Assembly (NCBI GenBank): GCA_036015235.1
Contig: CP107926.1
Location: forward strand, 8,104,001 to 8,168,000
Direction of reading: 5' to 3'
DNA: 64,000 bases
From: Streptomyces sp. NBC_00433
Lineage (GTDB): Bacteria; Actinomycetota; Actinomycetes; Streptomycetales; Streptomycetaceae
Every line of letters starts with the position of its first letter. The first letter of the stretch is position 1. A program made the position numbers and the translations under genes. The notes beneath the pieces are model-generated. The model ran no database searches and was not told where the DNA came from. It saw only the letters and a list, made by a program, of their open reading frames with translations. Positions 50,065 through 58,597 of the stretch are shown piece after piece.

Positions 50065-51534
50065 TCATTCCGGCTTGTCACCCACGACGGTACCTCCGGG
50101 GACCAGTGCCATCTCCGGATGCTGCGGCTCGTCGGCGAAGTCGACCCGGCTGGTGCGCCGGCCGACCGGGATGAGCGTCGCCGCGAGGGCCGCGACGACC
50201 ATGGCGGCGCCCAGCATGGCGAAGCCCGCCGTGTAGCCGGCCTCCCGCGGCAGGCCGTCGGCCGCCGGGCTGGCGGTGACGACGCTGGCCATCAGGGCGG
50301 CACCGATGGAGCCGCCGATGGTGCGGATGTTGGCGTTCATGCCGCTGGCCACACCGGTCTGCGCGGCCGGGACCGCGCTGACGATCAGGCTGGACATCGC
50401 GGCGAAGGTCAGTCCGAAGCCGGCGCCCATGATGGCGGTGGCGACGTACAGCTCCCAGGTGCTGGTGTGGGCGAAGGCCAGCAGCGCCATCGACACGGCG
50501 CCGATCAGCGAGCCCATCAGCACGACCTTCTTGCCGCCGATGCGGTTGGCCAGGCCGTTCGCGCCGAGGCCGACCAGGAACATCATCACCGACATCGGCA
50601 GCAGGATCAGCCCGGACTGGGTGATGCCGGCGCCGAAGCCGTAGCCGGTGGACTTCGGGGTCTGCACGAATTCCGGCAGGAAGGCGAAGACCGCGTACAT
50701 CCCGACGCCGACCAGCAGCGCCACCAGGTTGTTGGTCCACACCGCGGGGCGGGCCATCATCTTCATGTCGATCAGCGGTGTCGCGGCGCGCAGTTCGACC
50801 AGCACCCAGCCCACGGCGAGCACGACGGCCGCCGCGATCAGGCCGAGCACCTTGCCGGAGCCCCAGCCCCACACGGGGGCCTGGCTGAGCGCGACGAGCA
50901 GTGCCACCAGCCACGCGGACAGCAGCACGGCCGGTGCCCAGCTGATCCGGCCCGCTGTGCGCACCGGCGACTCGGGGACGAAGAAGTGGGCGGCGACGGC
51001 CGAGATCAGCGTGAGGATCATCGGCAGCCAGAACAACCAGTGGTAGTCGAGCGCGTTGACGATCGGTCCGGCGAGCACGATGCCCAGGCCGCCGCCGACC
51101 GCGAGGATCGAGGCGATCAGGCCGACCGCGCCGTTCAGCTTCTCGCGGGGGAATTCGTCGCGGATGATGCCGAAGGCCAGTGGCAGCACACCGCCGCCGA
51201 TGCCCTGGATGGCCCGCGCGACGATCATCGTCTGCACGTTGGTCGCCAGCGCGGCGAGCAGCGATCCCGCCGCCAGGGCGCCGAGCGTCGCGACGAAGAC
51301 GCGCTCCTTGCCGATCATGTCGCCTATCCGGCCCATGACCGGCGTGAATATGGAGGCCGACAGCAGATAGGCGGTCAGCACCCAGGTGACGGTGTTCTGG
51401 TTGGTGTGCAGGTCGGCCTGGATCGTCGGCAGCACCGGGGTGACCAGGGACTGAAGCAGCGCGTATGCGCTCACGCCCGCCGCAAGGACCGCGAACGTGA
51501 CCTGGTGGTGCGTGCGCCGGGTCTCGGACGCCAT
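50065..51534 (-). CDS. DHA2-family MFS drug exporter (EmrB/QacA type)
   Basis: A 489-residue transporter with 14 predicted helices. Motif features are LVTPVLPTIQADL in helix 1, TAYLLSASIFTPVMGRIGD (motif A-like GRIGDMIGKERVF) and the antiporter motif LGIVLAGPIV in helix 5. It should export hydrophobic compounds in exchange for protons. ATG 51534 follows AAGGAG. It is transcribed with tetR downstream and preceded by paired inverted operators. Confidence 0.92.
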   Translation of the reverse strand: MASETRRTHHQVTFAVLAAGVSAYALLQSLVTPVLPTIQADLHTNQNTVTWVLTAYLLSASIFTPVMGRIGDMIGKERVFVATLGALAAGSLLAALATNVQTMIVARAIQGIGGGVLPLAFGIIRDEFPREKLNGAVGLIASILAVGGGLGIVLAGPIVNALDYHWLFWLPMILTLISAVAAHFFVPESPVRTAGRISWAPAVLLSAWLVALLVALSQAPVWGWGSGKVLGLIAAAVVLAVGWVLVELRAATPLIDMKMMARPAVWTNNLVALLVGVGMYAVFAFLPEFVQTPKSTGYGFGAGITQSGLILLPMSVMMFLVGLGANGLANRIGGKKVVLMGSLIGAVSMALLAFAHTSTWELYVATAIMGAGFGLTFAAMSSLIVSAVPAAQTGVASGMNANIRTIGGSIGAALMASVVTASPAADGLPREAGYTAGFAMLGAAMVVAALAATLIPVGRRTSRVDFADEPQHPEMALVPGGTVVGDKPE

Positions 51535-51552
51535 GGAACTCCTTCGCAAGAT

Positions 51553-51611
51553 GAAACGGAACGATCATTCCGGAACCCAGGATAAGGGATCAGGAATGAC
51601 GATTCCGTTTC
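51553..51611. promoter_or_regulatory. Paired inverted operator copies before the MFS exporter
   Basis: GAAACGGAACGATCATTCC (51553-51571) and its near-exact inverse GGAATGACGATTCCGTTTC (51593-51611; two differences) flank the presumed promoter of the exporter. Each copy also holds a partial GGAAnnATnATTCC-type dyad. This two-site layout fits a TetR dimer pair controlling the operon. Confidence 0.7.
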
Positions 51612-51725
51612 ATCGCGATGAGGGAAAGCGCACACCCGGTCCGGGAATTTTCCGGGCGCCCCGCGCACACCGGTCGTGAGCTGAGTCTTTGCCGCCGCCT
51701 CCGCGGGGTGCGGGAACCCGAAGCT

Positions 51726-51741
51726 GTGGAAGCGCTTACAC
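51726..51741. promoter_or_regulatory. LacI-type operator before uppS-like gene
   Basis: GTGGAAGCGCTTACAC is a 16-bp palindrome with one mismatched pair and the AAGCGCTT core of LacI/CcpA-like operators. It lies 91 bp before the prenyltransferase start and 190 bp from the MFS start, far from any sugar gene. No LacI gene is adjacent. Confidence 0.5.
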
Positions 51742-51831
51742 GCCGTCGCACTCCCCATGGTTCCCGCCCATGTCCCGCCCGGCGGACGGGCCGTGGTGTC
51801 CTACGCTCGGCTGACGGGAAAGGACACCACC

Positions 51832-52608
51832 ATGCGGATCGCCTCTCCGGCCTACGCCCTCTACACGCGCCGGCTGCGCCGACGGCTGCGCGGCGGTGCG
51901 CTGCCCCGGCACATCGGTCTGATCATGGACGGCAACCGGCGCTGGGCCCGGCAGGCGGGCCTGGCCGGTCCGAGCCTGGGGCACAAGGCGGGCGCCGACC
52001 ACGTGGACGACGTGCTGGGCTGGTGCGAGGCGCTCGGCATCGGCCATGTCACCGTCTTCGTCTGCTCCGCCGAGAACCTCGCGCGCCGCAGCGAGGCCGA
52101 GATCGCCTTCCTGATGGGCCTGGTCGAGCAGGTCGTCACCGACAGGCTCACCCGGCCCGGCGCCCGCCGGCGGCTGCACGTCGCGGGCAGCCTCGACGCG
52201 CTGCCCGACCGTACGGCCCGTGCGCTCAAGGAAGCCGTGGCCGCCACCGAGGACTGCGCCACCGGCACCCAGGTCACCCTCGCCATCGGCTACGGAGGCC
52301 GGCAGGAAGTGGTCGAGGCGCTGCGCGAACTGCTCACCGAGCGCGCCGAGTCGGGCCAGTCCCTGGCCGAACTCGCCGAGCAGGTCGGCCCCGAGGACAT
52401 CGCCGGACACCTGTGGACGGCCGGTCGCCCCGACCCCGACCTGGTGATCAGGACCAGCGGCGAGCAGCGGATGTCCAACTTCCTGCTGTGGCAGAGCGCC
52501 CACTCCGAGCTGTACTTCTGCGACGCCCACTGGCCGGCCTTCCGCGAGGTCGACTTCCTGCGGGCGCTGCGCAGTTACGCCGCCCGGCAGCGCCGGCGCG
52601 GTGCCTGA
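51832..52608 (+). CDS. uppS: cis-Prenyltransferase (isoprenyl/undecaprenyl diphosphate synthase family)
   Basis: A 258-residue Z-prenyl diphosphate synthase that extends FPP/GGPP with isopentenyl units. Motifs: GLIMDGNRRWARQ (catalytic Asp, P-loop), GHKAGADH, FVCSAENLARRS and the C-terminal RTSGEQRMSNFLLWQSAHSE, which binds IPP. Streptomyces usually has two or more such genes; chain length is not certain. ATG 51832 has AAGGAC upstream. A class I methyltransferase follows after 36 bp, possibly in the same operon. Confidence 0.9.
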   Translation: MRIASPAYALYTRRLRRRLRGGALPRHIGLIMDGNRRWARQAGLAGPSLGHKAGADHVDDVLGWCEALGIGHVTVFVCSAENLARRSEAEIAFLMGLVEQVVTDRLTRPGARRRLHVAGSLDALPDRTARALKEAVAATEDCATGTQVTLAIGYGGRQEVVEALRELLTERAESGQSLAELAEQVGPEDIAGHLWTAGRPDPDLVIRTSGEQRMSNFLLWQSAHSELYFCDAHWPAFREVDFLRALRSYAARQRRRGA

Positions 52609-52644
52609 CCGCCCCCCCCGGACCGACCGGCCTATCCTGACCGG

Positions 52645-53370
52645 GTGTTCTCACCCGAGGGGCCCACTCTGCGCGAACTCGCCGTCCAGGCGCTGTCGTC
52701 CGTCGACCACGGCTACGACCTGCTCGCCCCGGCGTTCGACCGCACGCCCTTCCGCACCCCCGACCGCTTCCTCGACGCGACCGCCGCCGCCCTCGCACCG
52801 CTCGGCCCCTTCGACGCCGGACTCGACCTGTGCTGCGGTACGGGCGCGGGCCTGCGGGCGCTGGCCCCGCTGTGCCGCGAGCAGGTGGCGGGCGTCGACT
52901 TCAGCGCCGGGATGCTGGCCAGGGCCGCCGCCGCTGCGGGCCCCACCGGCGGTCCGCGGCCGCAGTGGGTGAGGGCCGACGCCCGCGCGCTGCCCTTCGC
53001 CGCGGCCTTCGACCTGGTGGTGAGCTTCGGCGCCTTCGGCCACTTCCTGCCCGCCGAGCGCCCCGGGCTGTTCGCCCAGGTGCACCGGGCGCTGCGCCCC
53101 GGCGGCCTGTTCGCCTTCCCGATCGGGGCGCCGCCGCCGATCACCTCGCCCTGGTACTGGGCGATGGCGGGCTTCGACGGCTCCATGCGGCTGCGCAACG
53201 CGGTGTGGCGCCCGACCTTCGTCATGTACTACCGCACCTTCCCGTATTCGGCGGTGCGGGACGACCTCGCGGCGGCCGGCTTCGACGTGGGCCTGCGCCC
53301 GCTTCCCGGCTTCGGCCGCCGCGAGAACGGCAGCCCGCGGGCCGGGCTCGTGCTGGCCCGCAGGGCATAA
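52645..53370 (+). CDS. Class I SAM-dependent methyltransferase
   Basis: A 241-residue methyltransferase. Motif I is LDLCCGTGAGLRAL at about residues 59-72, motif II VAGVDFSAGMLARA, motif IV FDLVVSFGAFGHF and the post-motif ALRPGGLFAFP. Substrate unknown. The GTG at 52645 is the best start. Gene order with the prenyltransferase suggests a lipid or prenylated substrate, but this is inference only. Confidence 0.87.
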   Translation: MFSPEGPTLRELAVQALSSVDHGYDLLAPAFDRTPFRTPDRFLDATAAALAPLGPFDAGLDLCCGTGAGLRALAPLCREQVAGVDFSAGMLARAAAAAGPTGGPRPQWVRADARALPFAAAFDLVVSFGAFGHFLPAERPGLFAQVHRALRPGGLFAFPIGAPPPITSPWYWAMAGFDGSMRLRNAVWRPTFVMYYRTFPYSAVRDDLAAAGFDVGLRPLPGFGRRENGSPRAGLVLARRA

Positions 53371-53389
53371 GGCCGCGCGGCCCGCGTCG

Positions 53390-53935
53390 GCAGCCGCCGT
53401 CCGCGATCACGTAGTAGTCCGCGCCGGTCTCCTTCAGGGTGTGGGTGGTGAACAGATTCCACAGCCCCATGGTCTGGTCGGAGCCGTCCGCGTACGTGTA
53501 GCCGCCGCTCTGGTGGGCGCGGCCCGCGGCGACCTGGTTGTGGTTGCCGGCGGTGAAGCACTGGCCGGTGCCGCCGCCGGACGACCCGGTGGTGGTCGCG
53601 GCCGACGCGGCCCCCACGGCGCCCGAGGAGTCGACGGCGGCCACCGTGTAGCTGTACGCCGTGCCGCCCGGCAGGGTCTGGGTGGACGACGCGGTCTGCC
53701 CGATGCCCCACACGGTCGTCCACTGGTCGCGCAGCTCCGTGCCGTTGACCGGGTAGACGCTGGAGTTCGAGGCGCCCTGCCAGATCGCCACCCGCGGCCA
53801 CGGGCCGGAGTAGCCCGGGTCCGAGGCGCGCACCTTGTCGCCGAGCTGGGCCGGCGTCAGGTTGACGCTGCCGTACTGGCAGGTGGAGGCCGCGGCCAGC
53901 GACGTCGCGCGGTGGGCGGGCAGGCCCGAGTCGGC
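53390..53935 (-). pseudogene. PHB-depolymerase/CE1-type secreted esterase, N-terminus and centre deleted
   Basis: The frame reads YGSVNLTPAQLGDKVRASDP, then GYSGPWPRVAIWQG and NGTELRDQWTTVWGIGQTAS, the region after the catalytic serine in extracellular PHB depolymerase/acetylxylan esterases. It then jumps to a fibronectin-III end (YSYTVAAVDSSGAVGAAS) and a C-terminal domain ending NLFTTHTLKETGADYYVIAD and GGC. The catalytic Ser region, signal peptide, part of the middle and the stop codon are missing. It abuts the end of the methyltransferase gene. Confidence 0.8.
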
Positions 53936-53990
53936 CGCGCCGCCGTCGGCTTCCTGTTCGGTTCGTGCCGGACCCCCGGCGGGTGGTGGG

Positions 53991-54077
53991 TTGCGCGCGC
54001 AGTTCCCCGCGCCCCTTGGGTTGCCCTCTGCGCCGCGCGGCGCGCCTCCAGGGGCGCGGGGAACTGCGCGAGCAGCC
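53991..54077. repeat. Streptomyces GGGGCGCGGGGAACTGCGCG intergenic repeat, inverted pair
   Basis: CGCAGTTCCCCGCGCCCCT near 53998-54017 and its complement near 54049-54070 form a long stem with a GC-rich loop. The GGGGCGCGGGGAACTGCGCG core is a well-known repetitive intergenic sequence of Streptomyces. A single copy recurs at 59619-59655. Confidence 0.75.
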
Positions 54078-54135
54078 ACGACGGTGGTCTCAAGGCAAGC
54101 GACGCACCGCGAGGGGCAAAAGGGGACCTGGGGCT

Positions 54136-55725
54136 TCAGGAGAAGGTGCGGGTGAGGTGGGGGGTGAGAGGGCCCGGGGAAAGAGGGTGGAGGCGGAGGG
54201 AGATGTGGGCGTCGGGGCGGATCAGGATGGCCTCAGGCGTACGCGCAGCGTATCGGCGACGGAAATCGCCGTCCCGATCGCGGACGCGGGGGACACCGAG
54301 GCCGTCGCCGGAGGCGCCCGGCGCGAGGACCGCGAAGACGTTGAGGCGCCCGTGGGCCGCCGCCCGCGCCGCCGTGGCGCAGGCCCGCAGCTCCGCGGCG
54401 GACGCCGCCTCGCTGGCGTACAGCAGCAGTGTGTGGTGCGGGCTGCGCAGCAGGTCGAACAGCCGTACCGGATACGCGGCGATGTCCCCGGTGAGCCCCC
54501 GGCAGTCCGGCGCCCGGTCGCCGGGGCGGGGCGCGGGGCCGCCGGGGTCGGGGTCGACGAGGGGGCTGTCCGGGTAGCTGATCAGCAGTTGCGCCTCGCG
54601 CATGACCTCCGCCTCGAAGCCGCCGCGGGCATGCCGTACGGTCCGTGCGACGACCTCCTCGCCGACGGGGCGCCTCTCGGCGTGGTAACTGGCGAGCAGC
54701 CCGTCCGCGGCGACGCCCTGCGTCGCGAGCGCCAGCTTCCAGGCCAGGTTGTAGGCGTCCTGGATGCCGGTGTTCATGCCCTGGGCACCGGTCGGCGGGT
54801 GGATGTGGGCCGCGTCGCCGGCGAGGAAGACCCGGCCGACGCGGTAGCGGTCGATGAGCCGGTGGCTGATGCGGAAGACCGACGCCCAGCGCAGCGACCT
54901 GGCGGTGGTCGGCCGGGGCGAGAGCCGGTCGAGGGCGGCCTGGATGTGCCGCAGTTCGGGTGCGCGCCCGGATTCGGGGCCGTGCGCCACCTGGTCGCCC
55001 GCCGCGGGCGGCGCCGTGGACAGCTCCGGCGGGACGAGCATGGACATGCGGTAGCGGCCCCGTCCGGGCAGCGGGACACAGACCAGCAGGTCGTCGGTGG
55101 CGCCTTCGGCGTCCTGGTGGACGGAGCGGACCGTGTAGCCGGGCGGCAGGTCCCAGTCGACCTCGACGTCGCCGAGCATGTACTCCTCGGGGAAGGCGTC
55201 GCCCTCGAAGGCCAGCCCGAGTGCCTGCCGGGTGCGGCTGTGCGCGCCGTCGCAGCCGACCACGTAGCGGGCCCGCAGGGTCTCGGTGCCGTCGGCCGTG
55301 CGGAGCGTGGCGCTCACCGCGTCGGCGTCCTGTTCCAGGCCGAGCAGTTCGGTGCCGCGCTCGATCCGGCCGCCGTAAGCGGCCAGGTGCGCGGTCAGCA
55401 GCTGCTCCGTCGCGTACTGCGGCAGCGCGGCGAAGCCGTACGGCACGTCGGACGGCAGTTTCAGGTCGATCCGCGGTCCCGGCTCGCCGTTGACATAGCC
55501 GAGCTGCCCGTAGATCGGCACGGCCGCGTCGAGGGCGTCGCGCACCAGGCCCATCGCGTCCCACACCTCAAGGGTGCGCGGCTGGACGCCGACGGCCTTG
55601 GCGTACGGCATCGGCTCGTCGAGCCGGTCCACGATGCGGCAGGCGACGCCGCGGCGGCGCAGTTCGAGCGCCGCGGTGAGCCCCACGGGACCCGCTCCCA
55701 CCACCAGTACCTCGGTGTCGCCCAT
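54136..55725 (-). CDS. FAD-dependent aromatic monooxygenase (class A)
   Basis: A 529-residue flavoprotein hydroxylase of the PheA/TfdB/MhpA/RdmE type. The FAD-binding GxGxxG is in VLVVGAGPVGLTAALEL near the N-terminus, the DG motif in VVGCDGAHSRTRQALGL near 160 and the second FAD motif in VFLAGDAAHIHPPTGAQG near 290. A thioredoxin-like C-terminal domain (about 400-529) is typical. It uses NAD(P)H and O2 to hydroxylate a phenolic or polyketide substrate. ATG 55725 follows GGGGAG. It might serve the type III PKS locus 4 kb away, but proximity is the only evidence. Confidence 0.9.
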   Translation of the reverse strand: MGDTEVLVVGAGPVGLTAALELRRRGVACRIVDRLDEPMPYAKAVGVQPRTLEVWDAMGLVRDALDAAVPIYGQLGYVNGEPGPRIDLKLPSDVPYGFAALPQYATEQLLTAHLAAYGGRIERGTELLGLEQDADAVSATLRTADGTETLRARYVVGCDGAHSRTRQALGLAFEGDAFPEEYMLGDVEVDWDLPPGYTVRSVHQDAEGATDDLLVCVPLPGRGRYRMSMLVPPELSTAPPAAGDQVAHGPESGRAPELRHIQAALDRLSPRPTTARSLRWASVFRISHRLIDRYRVGRVFLAGDAAHIHPPTGAQGMNTGIQDAYNLAWKLALATQGVAADGLLASYHAERRPVGEEVVARTVRHARGGFEAEVMREAQLLISYPDSPLVDPDPGGPAPRPGDRAPDCRGLTGDIAAYPVRLFDLLRSPHHTLLLYASEAASAAELRACATAARAAAHGRLNVFAVLAPGASGDGLGVPRVRDRDGDFRRRYAARTPEAILIRPDAHISLRLHPLSPGPLTPHLTRTFS

Positions 55726-55940
55726 GATCGCTCCCCGGTGTCCGGAGGGTGCGGCCACGCACCGCTCGTTCACCCCGCCCGTCCAGCCTGCGCCCGGCCG
55801 CGCGGGGCCGCATCTTCGTCCGTTCGGACGCAACCGGCGGGCCCCCGCGCGCATCAGATATAAATGGGCCTTCGCGCGAGCGGCGGGGCCGCTTCGCGGG
55901 CTTGTCCATGGGCGGGGAACGACATCGCGGGGGGTTTTCC

Positions 55941-57611
55941 ATGAGCTGGAGCCAGCAGGACGGAAGCGGCGGCTACGGAGGCGGGGGCTTCGGTCCGCCG
56001 CCGCCACCGTCGGGCGGGGGCTTCGGTCCGCCGCCTCCTCCTCCGGGCGGCGGCTATCCGCCGCCGCCGCCTTTCGGCCCGCCGCCGATGCCCGCGGCGC
56101 CGCCGGCCCCGCGCGAGCCCGCCGACCCGCTGCGCGCGGTCGCGGTGGGTGTCTTCAACCTCAGCGGACTCGGCATCGGATATCTGCTGACCCGCGGCTG
56201 GATCGGCTTCGCGGCGGCCCTGATAGGCACCGGCGTCTTCCTGGTGAGCGCGCTGCCCGCCGACCCCGACGGCGTGTCCGGCGGGGTGCTGGTCACCTAC
56301 CTGGTCTTCCTGGTCCTGACCGCCCTGCACGGGGCGCTGCGCGGCCTGCGCACCCGGCTGTCCTTCCCGCCGCAGGCGCCGCTCGCGCTGCTGCTGGGCC
56401 TGGTCATGCTCGCGGTGCCCGCGGGCGCGGTCGTCTACTACGACGGCGCCAAGGACGACGCGACCCAGCAGATGCTGCTCGACCGGCTCGACCAGGCCGA
56501 CCAGCTGGTGCAGGCGGCGAAGGCCAAGCCCTTCGAGAGCGCCCGGCCCGAGTACAATTCCGCGCTCGGCTCCTACCAGGACCTGAACAGCAGGCACCCG
56601 GACTCCAAGGCCGCCAAGCAGGTGCCCAGCCGGTTGCAGACCTTCTACACGGCCGTCGGCGCGCCTTACGACCAGAAGAAGTTCTGCGACGCGATAGAGC
56701 CGCTGAAATACCTGCGGACGGTCCCCGACCACGTCGACCGCAAGGCGCTCGGCACACTGGCCGGCTGGCCCGACGACCGCCTCGCGACCTCGCTGTACGA
56801 GTGCGGTGTCACCGAGCTGACCCAGCCCGCGGCCGACTCGGCCTCCGACAGCGGCAAGCTCGGCGAGCTGCTCACCACCTTCCCGAAGTCGCCGCAGGCC
56901 GCGAAGGTCGAACCGGCGATCAAGGCGAACATCGACGCCACCGCGAAGGGCCTGGGCGGCAGCGACCCGTGCGGCACCACCGACAGGCTGCGGACCCTCG
57001 GCTCCAATGCCGCGTCCCTGCCCGGTGACCAGGCGGGCGTCACCGACGCGCTCAAGGCCGACTCCCAGCGGGTCGACGGCTATGTGCAGACCGGTACGTA
57101 CAACTGCGGCCTGTCGCAGTACCGGAGCGGGAACTTCGACGACGCGCTCACCACGATGAACACCTTCACCGGCAAATACCCGCACGACAAGCACCGCCCG
57201 CTCGCGCTCAAGATAGCCATCGCCGCGGAGATCGCCACGAAGGTGCCCGCGGCCGGCAAGAAGATCCCGTCGACCGGCTCCGGCGGCTCCATCAGCGTGA
57301 CCTTCACCAACGACAGCCCCGACGCGGTCGAGATCCTCTACACCGGACCGGTCACCGGCAGCTTCACCCTCAAGGGCTGCAGCGCGTGCTCGCGCTACTC
57401 CAGCGACTCGCTGGCGCAGACCCTGGCCTGCAAGGGCACCGGCAAGCACTACGCGAAGAGGACGCTGCACCTGCCGACCGGCACGTCGTACATCATGCAG
57501 AAGCCCATCGACGACGCCGACTCCGCGACGCCCATCGCCGACACGCACCAGTTCAAGAGCGGGTACATCTACACGGAATGCGCGTACGTCCTGGAGTCGT
57601 ACGGCTTCTGA
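55941..57611 (+). CDS. Membrane protein with Gly/Pro-rich N-terminus and extracytoplasmic TPR-like domain
   Basis: A 556-residue protein. Residues 1-55 are low-complexity repeats of GGGFGPPPPP type. Three to four transmembrane helices follow at about 65-170 (VAVGVFNLSGLGIGYLLTRG; LALLLGLVMLAVPAGAVVYY). The rest is soluble with helical Tol-Pal/YbgF-like repeats (SALGSYQDLNSRHPDSKAAK; DALTTMNTFTGKYPHDKHRP) and a C-terminal beta-domain with paired cysteines (GCSACSRYSS). It is probably a cell-surface assembly or sensing protein, function unknown. ATG 55941 follows GGGGGG. Confidence 0.75.
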   Translation: MSWSQQDGSGGYGGGGFGPPPPPSGGGFGPPPPPPGGGYPPPPPFGPPPMPAAPPAPREPADPLRAVAVGVFNLSGLGIGYLLTRGWIGFAAALIGTGVFLVSALPADPDGVSGGVLVTYLVFLVLTALHGALRGLRTRLSFPPQAPLALLLGLVMLAVPAGAVVYYDGAKDDATQQMLLDRLDQADQLVQAAKAKPFESARPEYNSALGSYQDLNSRHPDSKAAKQVPSRLQTFYTAVGAPYDQKKFCDAIEPLKYLRTVPDHVDRKALGTLAGWPDDRLATSLYECGVTELTQPAADSASDSGKLGELLTTFPKSPQAAKVEPAIKANIDATAKGLGGSDPCGTTDRLRTLGSNAASLPGDQAGVTDALKADSQRVDGYVQTGTYNCGLSQYRSGNFDDALTTMNTFTGKYPHDKHRPLALKIAIAAEIATKVPAAGKKIPSTGSGGSISVTFTNDSPDAVEILYTGPVTGSFTLKGCSACSRYSSDSLAQTLACKGTGKHYAKRTLHLPTGTSYIMQKPIDDADSATPIADTHQFKSGYIYTECAYVLESYGF

Positions 57612-57766
57612 GGCCTGCCCCCGTCCTGCCCCGCGCCGACCGTCGAAGCGCAGCCGTTGGCGTGAAAACGTCGCCCGTGCGGCCGCTGCGGCGGGCGGCG
57701 CGCGCGTGCGGGGCGGAAGGTGGACCTCAGGCGCCCGGCCGGGGCGCCACGGGCGGTGAGGTGGCC

Positions 57767-58165
57767 ATGGCGGGTGGTGCGGTGCGGCGGCGTGCGGGTG
57801 TGCTGAGCGCGGTGGGTGTGCTGCTCGCGCTCACCGGCTGCTCCAGCTCGGACTCCGGCGGGTCGGGCCCGACCGCGAGCGCGTCGGCGTCCCCGCCCGC
57901 GGCCGGCGGCGGCGCCGACCGGATCGACATCAAGGACTTCGCCTTCAACCCCTCGTCGCTCACCGTCAGGGCGGGCGCCGTGGTGACCGTCACGAACAGC
58001 GACTCCACCACCCACACGGTGACCGCGACCGGTGCGAAGGCGTTCGACACCGGCGACATCGCGCCGGGCAGGACGATGACCTTCACCGCGCCGTCGAAGA
58101 CCGGCTCCTACCCGTACATCTGCACGATCCACCCGTTCATGAAGGGCACCCTGACCGTCGGCTGA
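57767..58165 (+). CDS. Cupredoxin-type copper-binding lipoprotein
   Basis: A 132-residue lipoprotein with signal peptide and lipobox LTGC (Cys about 26), a Ser/Gly/Ala linker and a plastocyanin-like domain. Type I copper ligands are His in TTHTVTATG and Cys, His, Met in YICTIHPFMKG. It should bind copper outside the membrane and may carry electrons. ATG 57767 follows GAGGTGG. The stop is six bp before the next gene, so both form an operon. Confidence 0.9.
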   Translation: MAGGAVRRRAGVLSAVGVLLALTGCSSSDSGGSGPTASASASPPAAGGGADRIDIKDFAFNPSSLTVRAGAVVTVTNSDSTTHTVTATGAKAFDTGDIAPGRTMTFTAPSKTGSYPYICTIHPFMKGTLTVG

Positions 58166-58171
58166 GGAGGC

Positions 58172-58597
58172 GTGGTGCGGATCCGTATCGTGGTCTGGGC
58201 CGTCCGAGTGCTGGCCGCGGCGGGCCTCGCGGTCGACGCGTATGTGCACGCCGACCTCGCCCCGCAGTACGACGCGGTGACGGCGACCGTCAGCCAGGGC
58301 GACCTCTTCCGCGTGGAGGCGGCACTGTCCGCACTGGCCGCGCTGGTCATCCTGGTGTGGCGCCGCTTCCTCGGCGACGCCTTCGGCTGGCTGGTCGCGG
58401 CGGGCGGCTTCGCGCTGCTCGTCATCTACCGCTACATCGACGTGGGCAAGCTGGGACCGCTGCCCGACATGTACGAACCGGTCTGGTACACCGAGAAGAA
58501 GGTCGTCGCCGTGGCGCAGCTGGTGACGGTCGCGGCCGCGACCGCCCTGATGGCGATCGACCTCTTCGACCGGCACCGCAGGCGCCACCTACGCTGA
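58172..58597 (+). CDS. Four-helix membrane protein in operon with the cupredoxin
   Basis: A 141-residue integral membrane protein with about four helices (VVWAVRVLAAAGLAVDAYVH; AALSALAALVILVW; AFGWLVAAGGFALLVIYRYI; VVAVAQLVTVAAATALMAID). It carries HADLAPQYD and GPLPDMYEP loop motifs seen in uncharacterised actinobacterial proteins next to cupredoxin genes. It likely docks or receives electrons from the copper protein. Its end overlaps the convergent ubiA-like gene by nine bp. Confidence 0.75.
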   Translation: MVRIRIVVWAVRVLAAAGLAVDAYVHADLAPQYDAVTATVSQGDLFRVEAALSALAALVILVWRRFLGDAFGWLVAAGGFALLVIYRYIDVGKLGPLPDMYEPVWYTEKKVVAVAQLVTVAAATALMAIDLFDRHRRRHLR

